Shown piece after piece: positions 34,262-40,445 of a DNA stretch of 40,445 nucleotides. Source of the stretch: Oceanobacillus bengalensis (GTDB lineage: Bacteria > Bacillota > Bacilli > Bacillales > Amphibacillaceae); contig NZ_RBZO01000035.1 of NCBI RefSeq assembly GCF_003628445.1, positions 1 to 40,445 on the forward strand, in the 5' to 3' direction. Position numbers and translations under genes: made by a program. How positions within the stretch are numbered: the stretch's first letter is position 1; each line of letters opens with the position of its first letter. The notes beneath the pieces are model-generated. The model was not told the DNA's origin, ran no database searches, and saw nothing but the letters and a program-made list of their open reading frames with translations.

Positions 34262-34570
34262 ATTCTAAATGAGAGGGAAATCCCTGATTTAAAAGAGAAA
34301 GAGGATATAGAAATAGACGCTAAAGCAGAAGAGGAAGCTAAGAGAAAAGCAGAGGAACAAGCTAAAGCAGAAGAGGAAGCTAAAAGAGAAGCGGAGGCAG
34401 TATCTAAATCAAACTCAGGTGGAATAGACACTTCAGGAGCTGATCGAGACTGTGGTGATTTCTCTACACAAGCTGAAGCGCAAGCATTTATGGAAGCATC
34501 TGGACCATCTGATCCTCATCGATTAGATGGTAACGATAATGATGGCTTAGCATGTGAGTCATTACCGTAA
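34262..34570 (+). pseudogene. C-terminal remnant of an Excalibur-domain protein
   Basis: The frame encodes a charged coiled-coil ([20 protein letters not shown]) followed by an Excalibur calcium-binding motif: [19 protein letters not shown], then [15 protein letters not shown] and stop. Excalibur domains sit at the C-terminus of secreted surface proteins or nucleases. There is no start codon: upstream the frame meets a stop inside palindromic repeat A, so the N-terminal part with its signal peptide is gone. Confidence 0.8.
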
Positions 34571-34705
34571 ATAAGATATATAAAATTAATTTAGTGAATC
34601 TATTGAAGCAATGTTTAGAGTTAACTAGATGATTCTATATTATATGGGTTTAGAAATCAATTTCCTAAAGCCGAACCATCAAATCACTGAAGAAATTGAA
34701 TGAAA

Positions 34706-34741
34706 AGAGAGGTTTACATCTGCAAAAATGTAAACCTCTCT
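34706..34741. terminator. Terminator of the second 91-residue gene
   Basis: AGAGAGGTTTACA and TGTAAACCTCTCT around a ten-base loop; close kin of the hairpins at 17235 and 25981. Confidence 0.8.
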
Positions 34742-34744
34742 ATA

Positions 34745-35020
34745 TTAGTAATTTTGCTGATTATCTAGCGTATTATCTTCTTTCTTTTCATTGTAATAAT
34801 GTATACCGAATTGGGATCCTTCCGAGACCATTTGGGCGTTTTCTAACTGCGCCATATCATTATTACTAGATTGATCGGGTACACCGGCATTTTCAAATGT
34901 TTTATTCGTTATCTTTTTCTGTTTTACTTTTCCTTTTTTATCACTTATTAAATAACTTGTAGCGGTAACTCCAACAACTCCAGCTATACCCAAGGCGGAG
35001 ATTGCAATATTCTTTTTCAT
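34745..35020 (-). CDS. Small N-terminally anchored protein, paralogue 2
   Basis: Same length (91) and layout as the product at 17274: anchor helix IAISALGIAGVVGVTATSYL, basic patch SDKKGKVKQKK, polar domain ending NEKKEDNTLDNQQNY. Substitutions are few, mostly in the basic patch. The upstream region (AAGGGG before ATG, and TTAATACAACCTATACTT further up) also resembles the first copy, so the duplication carried regulatory DNA. Function unknown. Confidence 0.75.
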   Translation of the reverse strand: MKKNIAISALGIAGVVGVTATSYLISDKKGKVKQKKITNKTFENAGVPDQSSNNDMAQLENAQMVSEGSQFGIHYYNEKKEDNTLDNQQNY

Positions 35021-35234
35021 CTTATACCCCTTTCTAAGTATAGGTTGTATTAATATATCTTCCCTACGATTTTTTAAATAAACATTTAGCCAATAATGTA
35101 AAGTTACATCATGTAGTAGACAGTGATATTAAATGTTTCTCTGATAAGGTGAGTCATTCAAAGTGAATTAAACAAATGTACAATAATGAAGGCATGCGGG
35201 ACAAAAAAGTTATAATGTTAGTTTTTTCATGTAG

Positions 35235-35297
35235 TGATAATCCAATAATTGTGCCAAATAGTATATAAGATTTCCTTTGGTCGAAGTGATTTTTTAT
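35235..35297 (-). pseudogene. Decayed copy of the 44-residue peptide gene
   Basis: The minus strand still reads KSYILFGTIIGLSL in one frame, parallel to KFYLFFGSIIGLTI of the intact gene at 26121, but the start, ribosome site and end are lost. The remaining 35021-35430 stretch shows no other gene. Confidence 0.55.
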
Positions 35298-35430
35298 TAC
35301 CACTAAGAATACATATATGCCAGGATAAAAGGTACATTCTATCAAGTTTTTGGAGTAAAAACTGTAGATAAGCACTAGTTAGTACAATAGATAGCAAGAA
35401 CTGATAAAATAAATGATATGTAAAATATGT

Positions 35431-35484
35431 TTGACACCTCATTTATCTTATTTTATAATCGGGGTGTAAAATATCTTTTACACC
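35431..35484 (+). promoter_or_regulatory. Consensus promoter with palindromic operator
   Basis: TTGACA, 17 bases, TATAAT (35454-35459), followed at the transcription start by GGTGTAAAA-TATC-TTTTACACC (35463-35484), a perfect nine-base inverted repeat. It is probably the operator of the XRE regulator encoded next, giving negative autoregulation. Confidence 0.8.
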
Positions 35485-35511
35485 TTACAAAATCTGAAGG
35501 TGGCTTAGTAA

Positions 35512-35724
35512 ATGGAAAATAAAATTAAGGAATACAGGGAAAAAAAGAGTCTTTCCCAAGGGAAATTAGCAGAGATATGTAATGTGAGTAGGCAAACTAT
35601 CAACGCTATTGAGAATAACAAATACGACCCCAGCCTTCAGTTAGCATTTGATATCTCTAGAACTCTAGGAGTCTTTATGGAAGATTTATTTATATCAAAG
35701 AATGGAGGAAAAAGGAATGGATAA
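35512..35724 (+). CDS. XRE-family regulator paired with a membrane protein
   Basis: A 70-residue HTH protein consisting of one domain: KIKEYREKKSLSQGKLAEIC, then NVSRQTINAIENNKYDPSLQ and LGVFMEDLF. This is the YgzD/YozG type of small regulator common in Firmicutes, often co-transcribed with a membrane protein as here. AAGGTGG precedes ATG. Its stop overlaps the start of the next gene by eight bases. The palindrome over its promoter is the likely binding site. Confidence 0.88.
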   Translation: MENKIKEYREKKSLSQGKLAEICNVSRQTINAIENNKYDPSLQLAFDISRTLGVFMEDLFISKNGGKRNG

Positions 35725-36109
35725 AACAAAGAAAATTACCGCAGTTTTAGCCTTTATTGTTTTCTTATTAATTGCAGGATTTACCTTATACAAATGGATA
35801 AGATTTGAAACGATTGATGCAGGTTCTATATTTTTTAGTTTTCTTGCTTTAGCCTATTTTTTTAATTTACTTAATTGGGGACATCATGAAGGCCGTGGTA
35901 AGAAAGATGAGTTAGATAGACATATTGAAACTCAAAGTGCCAAAATAGGTTATTATGTACTAATGATTCTATCTGGTTTAATATTATTTATTTCTGAAGG
36001 AACAGGCAATTTTAATATGATTGATAATTATCCATTGGTTATAGTGGTAGGTCTTACATTTGTTACGGTTCCAATTACAGAATTTATTTATTCAAAGAAG
36101 TATAAGTAA
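35717..36109 (+). CDS. Membrane protein partner of the XRE regulator
   Basis: A 130-residue protein beginning MDKTKKITAV, with GGAGGAAAAAGG before this ATG; an ATG 15 bases earlier has no room for a ribosome site. Four hydrophobic segments (about 7-24, 38-54, 77-95 and 104-122 in this numbering) surround a polar central loop (GHHEGRGKKDELDRHIETQ). Paired HTH/four-TM units of this kind are frequent in Bacilli and thought to be small stress- or signal-responsive switches. Function is not known. Confidence 0.75.
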   Translation: MDKTKKITAVLAFIVFLLIAGFTLYKWIRFETIDAGSIFFSFLALAYFFNLLNWGHHEGRGKKDELDRHIETQSAKIGYYVLMILSGLILFISEGTGNFNMIDNYPLVIVVGLTFVTVPITEFIYSKKYK

Positions 36110-36263
36110 TCAGTAATAAAATAGAACCTATTGTGCTATGGGAGCATATACAATACACCTTCAATTATCACAATGCCTCTGTATGCGAATAAGCAATAGG
36201 TATTCACCTATATTTTCCTAAATGAATATCTTATTGGTAAAGCCATTTTAAGGGGGAATCGGT

Positions 36264-37046
36264 GTGGGATATTTTGTTACTGTAGAATCGGGTGTAAAAT
36301 TAAATGTAGAAGATTTAAATCCTGAAGGAACCAAGACTATCGTGTTTTTACATGGTTGGCCGTTAAGCCATAAACAGTTTGAATATCAATTTGATGTTCT
36401 TCCCTTTATGGGTTACCGCTGTATCGGTATTGACTGGAGAGGATTTGGAAAGTCAGATAAGCCAGTGAGTGGATACACGTTTGACCGATTGGCGGATGAT
36501 ATACGCGCAGTAGTTGATGAACTTCAATTAGATAATTTTACTCTTGTAGGTCACTCTACAGGTGGAGCAATCGCGATTCGTTATATGTCCCGGCATAATA
36601 GTTATGGTGTTTCTAACCTTGTTCTAATAGACGCTGCAGCTCCTATAGGCTTTTCTGCAGAAACTGCAGCTAGATTCCTTAATCAAGCGTTGAATGACCG
36701 TCCTAAAATGATGCAAGAAGTGACAGATAACTTCTTCTTTCAATATATAACAAGTTCATTCTCTGAGTGGTTTTTTCAATTGGGCTTACAGGCAGCAGGT
36801 TGGTCAACGTCAGCGATCATCATTACGCTAAGAGATGAGCAGCTTTATGCAGATTTGAAAAAAGTACATGTTCCTACCTTAATCGTTCATGGTGTTCACG
36901 ACAAAGTGATTCCATTTGCACAAGCCCAAGAACTAAATCAACAAATAAAAAATTCACAGCTTGTCCCTTTTCATTACAGCGGACATGGTCCTTTCTGGGA
37001 AGAACGTGAAAAGTTTAACCAGCTATTAAGGGAATTTATTGGTTGA
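36264..37046 (+). CDS. Alpha/beta hydrolase
   Basis: A 260-residue cytosolic hydrolase of the alpha/beta fold. The oxyanion loop is FLHGWPLS, the nucleophile elbow GHSTGG has Ser98, the acid is Asp213 (HGVHDKVIP), and the base is His241 (YSGHGPFW). WRGFGKSDKP is typical of the haloperoxidase/esterase-like branch. The cap domain (about 128-195) is helical. It starts with GTG after AAGGGGG. The substrate is unknown; a haloperoxidase label would rest on similarity alone. It is a single gene followed by repeat B. Confidence 0.88.
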   Translation: MGYFVTVESGVKLNVEDLNPEGTKTIVFLHGWPLSHKQFEYQFDVLPFMGYRCIGIDWRGFGKSDKPVSGYTFDRLADDIRAVVDELQLDNFTLVGHSTGGAIAIRYMSRHNSYGVSNLVLIDAAAPIGFSAETAARFLNQALNDRPKMMQEVTDNFFFQYITSSFSEWFFQLGLQAAGWSTSAIIITLRDEQLYADLKKVHVPTLIVHGVHDKVIPFAQAQELNQQIKNSQLVPFHYSGHGPFWEEREKFNQLLREFIG

Positions 37047-37072
37047 AGCGTGGGGACGGTTCTCATGCTTCC
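37045..37072. repeat. Repeat family B copy after the hydrolase gene
   Basis: GAAGCGTGGGGACGGTTCTC, then ATGCTTCC. The left end overlaps the last codon of the hydrolase gene. Confidence 0.75.
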
Positions 37073-37094
37073 TTCTGAGAAGGGGTTAGTATGT

Positions 37095-37169
37095 ATGACT
37101 TTAGCAGCACTTGCTATTGCTATGATTGTAGCGGTAGCAAGTGTTGCTTTTTTGGATGTTGTTGAGTGA
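37095..37169 (+). CDS. Possible 24-residue membrane peptide (frame uncertain)
   Basis: Read from this ATG the peptide is one hydrophobic helix, MTLAALAIAMIVAVASVAF, with an acidic end. AAGGGG lies nine bases upstream. Starting four bases earlier (37091) another frame also gives 24 residues, with seven cysteines, and has the better ribosome-site spacing. Only one, or neither, can be real. Confidence 0.3.
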   Translation: MTLAALAIAMIVAVASVAFLDVVE

Positions 37170-37247
37170 ATAAGTGGGACAATAGGGACAGGTAGGGGTT
37201 ACTGGTTTGGACTTTGTCAGTGGCTTCGGTTAGATTCCTCTTTTTAA

Positions 37248-38441
37248 TTATATCTTTGCTTTTCGACCACTTAAATCTAAACAAACTTCATATAATATCC
37301 GCTCTAAATGGATTTTTTCTTCTACATCTGTAACCAATTCATTTAGTCTATGAAAAGCTTTAATAATATGCATACTATTAGATATAATCTCTGTTTTATG
37401 TAATTTTTTAAATGAATCTTTTGTTTCCTTTGAGAATTTGTTGCGCGTATTTAAAATTCGATTGAATATTGAATAAATCCTATCTTCGGACAAATAGGGA
37501 CCTGCTGACAATGACATGATAAAATTAGTGATTCTCTCCTTAAAGTACTGAAGTTCATGAAGTTCTAATAGGCTTTTATTCACATGATTTATGCTGCTGC
37601 TATGTCTTATATTGAAGATAGTTGCTTTTCCTTCAGGTGGTATCGCACCAAACTTATTTCCCTCATCGTCTTCTAATTGGAATCTCCATTCCAAGGTAAA
37701 AGATTTTTCTTTGATTTCATTATTTATTAAAACTATCCCAAAGTATAGTTTACCAATGTCTACTATATGTACAGGTGTAACTTGGTCAAATATTACCACG
37801 ATTTCAGAATCACTAAGATACGCCTTCTCTAGCATGAACCACTGTCCAGTTAATTTTGCGTTTTGATGTAAAGTATACAGGGTTAAGTATAGGGCCAGGT
37901 GATTATCGTAATTACGATATCTTGTTGAGATAACTCCTCTTATTAACCATTTTTCTCCATCTTGAATTAATCGTAGTTGCAGACTCTTATCGGGAGTTTG
38001 ATTAAATAGTTTATGTACTGTATCAAGCAGTATATTATCCCATTGTTTTTCAATACAATAGTTAGAAAACTTCCCCATTTGAAATAACATTTCCAAAAAT
38101 TCATGTGTAAATCTATAGATGCCTTCTGCATAAATATCATCTTGTAAAAGCATTAGGGAAAATTGCCCTTTGGGATTTATTCCCTTTATTTCAATATTAG
38201 CTAGTTTGTCTACAATATCTAATTTCTCATTATCAATTTCCAAAAAGGATTGAATCAATAGTTTACTACCTTCAACCCAGATGTCGTTAGAACCCATTAA
38301 ATTCTTAGGAGGAAATTCTTTCAAGACTTCAATGTCCAATTCCCTATCTTTCTTGATTAATAACAGGAGTTCCTCTAGTAATGCAGTTTTTTTGGGAATA
38401 TTGTTCCTATTTAGTGTAATTTCATGTAAATATTTTCCCAT
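37248..38441 (-). CDS. Unrecognised 397-residue protein, DUF932-like motif
   Basis: I do not recognise this protein with confidence. The start MGKYLHEITLNRNNIPKK has AGGAGGGG seven bases upstream; an earlier in-frame ATG lacks one. There are no membrane segments or signal peptide. The middle contains KWLIRGVISTRYRNYDNHLA, reminiscent of the (V/I)RG-S-RYR-DN motif of DUF932 phage/plasmid proteins, followed by a beta-rich stretch (EIVVIFDQVTPVHIVDIGKL, LEWRFQLEDDEGNKFGAIPP) and a helical C-terminus. It may be a phage- or plasmid-derived protein. It is transcribed away from the broken gene at 38708. AT content is higher than in the housekeeping-like genes. Confidence 0.6.
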   Translation of the reverse strand: MGKYLHEITLNRNNIPKKTALLEELLLLIKKDRELDIEVLKEFPPKNLMGSNDIWVEGSKLLIQSFLEIDNEKLDIVDKLANIEIKGINPKGQFSLMLLQDDIYAEGIYRFTHEFLEMLFQMGKFSNYCIEKQWDNILLDTVHKLFNQTPDKSLQLRLIQDGEKWLIRGVISTRYRNYDNHLALYLTLYTLHQNAKLTGQWFMLEKAYLSDSEIVVIFDQVTPVHIVDIGKLYFGIVLINNEIKEKSFTLEWRFQLEDDEGNKFGAIPPEGKATIFNIRHSSSINHVNKSLLELHELQYFKERITNFIMSLSAGPYLSEDRIYSIFNRILNTRNKFSKETKDSFKKLHKTEIISNSMHIIKAFHRLNELVTDVEEKIHLERILYEVCLDLSGRKAKI

Positions 38442-38707
38442 TAATATCCCCTCCTGCTTTATAAATATGTATTTGGACAATGATTTAGTACAAAAGGATA
38501 TAGGCTATGGGCAGTCCTTGTGCTAAAAGGAAAAGTAGAAAAAATCTGGAGGATGTATTTGAAGTAGATTACAAACTTTTGTGTCCTTTTTCATTCATTA
38601 AATTGGTAGTAGGAAGTTGGATATTATAAAATACATTAGGTCTATTGTAATATTCCTCCACTTAGATAAAATGAAGGTAGTTATTTTTAGATTAGGGAGA
38701 GAAGACG

Positions 38708-39470
38708 ATGGCACGAAATGTAAGATCAAGGTTTATTGCAGCAAAAATAAATGTAAACAGAAATATATTTAGCCATGATAAAGGACGGTTAGTTAGTATG
38801 ATTCCTTATGCAATATTGTTAAAAACCATCCATGAAAAAGAATACGTGGTCTTAGAAAGTCACTGAGACTACAGAGATTGATGAAAAGGATACAAAGTTT
38901 GTTTTCGGGCATTTAGTAAAATCTTGATATGAAGCAGTTACAGTAGTTGATGAGGATAAAATTGAAAAATACAGAATACCGAAGCCAGTAGCTAATGTAA
39001 GCCGTTTTTTTTATGACCCGATTAGTGAAGTTTTGATTTTCGAGGAAGTAGGAAATATACATAGAGACGAATTTTTAGTGAGGTTTGAAGAACTCATTTA
39101 TAAAGCTAATATTGAGATTGGAGAAGTTATTATAAAATTAATTCCGATAAAGGATAAGATTTATGAAAGAATTACTGAAATGGATGTTCTAACAAAAGTC
39201 GAATTCGACTTAATTCCACCTAACTTTCATGGAAAGGATACATTTAAATCGTTGGATGATATAATCCAAGAAAGCAATGCTACTAGAATGAAAACCTCCG
39301 TTGAAAATCAAGATGGATTAAACAAAAATGGCTTGCTAATAAAAGAAGGTGTTGAAAAGGTATCTAATGCTTATGGAGATGTAAAGGCATATGGATATAA
39401 TAATGTACCAAGTAGAAGTAAAAGGTACAGAACTAAAAAAATCATACAAGCTTTAATTCGAAAGATTTAG
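38708..39470 (+). pseudogene. Broken gene of unknown function
   Basis: It begins ATGGCACGAAATG after GGGAGAGAAG. The first 52 codons (MARNVRSRFIAAKINVN, YAILLKTIHEKEYVVLES) end at TGA 38867. A one-base shift there restores TETTEIDEKDTKFVFGHLVK, which meets a TGA near 38926. The same frame then stays open from YEAVTVVDEDKIEKYRIPKP to the end (RSKRYRTKKIIQALIRK). One frameshift and one nonsense codon thus break a protein of about 250 residues. No family is recognised. The following four-TM gene may have been its partner, as the two are 93 bases apart. Confidence 0.7.
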
Positions 39471-39563
39471 TACATATGAGGCACTATAATAAAAATGATG
39501 ACTTACTTTCCTTGTTGAAAAAATTTGCATATGACATGAGGAATATCATCCTCTAGGAAGGGT

Positions 39564-40100
39564 GTGAGGCTATTGAAAAGAGATGAAAGAGTTAATTATC
39601 AGAATACCTCTTTTCTTGGAATGCTTAGGATTAATAAGATTAGCTCTCTAACAGTCAAAAATCTTGGCTTTTATTTAGGTTTGATTCTTACGATTATTTT
39701 CTACTACTATTGTAGGAATCTATCTAATGATTTAATTAGGAAACTTGCTGATTATATGACTAATGTTTTGCCCTCTGTCTCAGCAACTTTATTAGGCATA
39801 ATTATTGCTGGATTAGCTATAATTGTTGCTCTATCCACAGGAAATATTTATAATCATTTACTTGAAAATAGAACATTACAAAAACTATTATTTCCTTTCT
39901 GGTATGCAGCTAGTTTATGGGGAGTACTGATATTGTTACTACTTGTATTAAAAGTACTACTGTTAATTTCTACGATGAAGGTTATTTTTATAGGGATTAT
40001 ATTAATTATCTTCTTTTTGAACTATGCATTGTTCGGGACCATGGCCTTGATAGGAAATAGAATAAGAATAATGATTTATCTCGCACAAATTAAAAGGTAA
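39564..40100 (+). CDS. Four-TM membrane protein of unknown function
   Basis: A 178-residue protein with a basic start (MRLLKRDERVNYQN) and hydrophobic segments at about 33-50, 72-92, 112-136 and 138-165. LPSVSATLLGIIIAGLAIIV is a small-residue-rich helix. The start is GTG; a TTG nine bases later is an alternative, and the ribosome site (GGAAGGG) suits both. It has no recognisable domain. It lies just downstream of the broken gene at 38708, and they may once have formed a two-gene unit. A four-TM protein next to an unknown soluble protein in an accessory region could be a defence or toxin effector, but nothing in the sequence shows it. Confidence 0.6.
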   Translation: MRLLKRDERVNYQNTSFLGMLRINKISSLTVKNLGFYLGLILTIIFYYYCRNLSNDLIRKLADYMTNVLPSVSATLLGIIIAGLAIIVALSTGNIYNHLLENRTLQKLLFPFWYAASLWGVLILLLLVLKVLLLISTMKVIFIGIILIIFFLNYALFGTMALIGNRIRIMIYLAQIKR

Positions 40101-40334
40101 TATTAAGTATTGCATGCTTTGATTAAAGGAAGTTTATATAGGGGAAATTAGATAGCTAGGCTGAGCTTCCTTCTAGAGAATTCGAATGTGGCTAGTGCTA
40201 CTTTACTGAGAAACAGGGGACAGGAGCAATAAGGCTTGAAATCTCCTATGAAGCGAAGACTCCTTAAGAAGATAATTAGAAGTTTTAAGTGAAAGAAGGT
40301 ACAACTTGCGGATATTACCTGCTCGTGTATATGG

Positions 40335-40445
40335 TAACTTAAAAGTGAGCCACCATAGCAATTGAAAACTGAGCCACTTTTGATAGAAAATAACCCTAAT
40401 GACATGTTAGGGGGAAACATCAGGAGTGATTATATTGAGTGAGAA
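40335..40445 (+). mobile_element. Probable left end of an IS21-like insertion sequence
   Basis: AAAAGTGAGCCACC (about 40338) and AAAACTGAGCCACTTTTGAT (about 40364) form the repeated GTGAGCCAC/CTGAGCCAC words found at the ends of IS21-type elements of Firmicutes. Then CAGGAGTGA stands before TTGAGTGAGAA (from 40435), which fits the start of an istA-type transposase. The window ends before any protein motif can be read. Confidence 0.4.

Noticed and set aside
34225..34431. Minus-strand frame rich in Ser, Ala and Leu
   Set aside because: Complement of the Glu/Lys/Ala coiled-coil of the Excalibur remnant.

Overview
The window looks like chromosome from a low-GC Gram-positive Bacillaceae. Shine-Dalgarno sites are AGGAGG-type, promoters are sigma-A type, and it carries ComK, a DnaD-like protein, a TctABC transporter and many short repeats. 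An Oceanobacillus/Ornithinibacillus/Virgibacillus-like genus is my guess; nothing here fixes the species.

Layout. 1-4.3 kb: a sodium:solute symporter without a normal start codon, a secreted M14 carboxypeptidase and a broken comM/YifB gene. 4.3-5.9 kb and 10.5-10.9 kb: four small loci built like type I toxin-antitoxin units. One encodes a Hol-Tox-like peptide. Three are copies of another basic peptide, of which only one is intact. 5.9-10.3 kb: comK, an XRE regulator, a sigma-70-like factor, a DnaD-like protein and UDP-glucose dehydrogenase. 11.4-15.8 kb: a SulP anion transporter and a tctCBA operon. 16.2-17.5 kb: a PAS-GGDEF cyclase and a small anchored protein.

17.7-25.0 kb: a complete type II-C CRISPR-Cas locus. 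In order it has an orphan degenerate repeat, a 24-codon ORF, a crRNA-like degenerate repeat, tracrRNA (GeoCas9-like), cas9, a strong terminator, cas1, cas2 and an array of 28 repeats and 27 spacers. Pairing with the tracrRNA shows that crRNAs are read from the minus strand, toward cas2. Each repeat ends in an extended -10 box, as in Neisseria type II-C arrays.

25.1-28.4 kb is accessory and partly decayed: a toxin-like remnant, a CBO0543-type membrane protein, a bacteriocin-like C-terminal fragment next to a one-TM peptide, a broken dnaD paralogue and an RsiV-like lipoprotein. 28.5-34.0 kb: a tight three-gene operon of a short Hsp70, a TPR membrane protein with a J-like domain lacking HPD, and a three-module AAA+ protein. 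34.2-40.4 kb: an Excalibur-domain remnant, a second copy of the 91-aa anchored protein, an XRE/membrane-protein pair with a palindromic operator, an alpha/beta hydrolase, an unrecognised 397-aa protein, a broken gene, a four-TM protein and the probable left end of an IS21-like element.

Best candidates for something new: (1) two repeat-derived elements outside the array, one a possible orphan crRNA facing a tiny ORF (CreTA/scaRNA-like) and one a possible natural single guide with the tracrRNA; (2) the Hsp70/J-like/AAA+ operon; (3) the multi-copy type I toxin-like family. Functions for all three are inferred.
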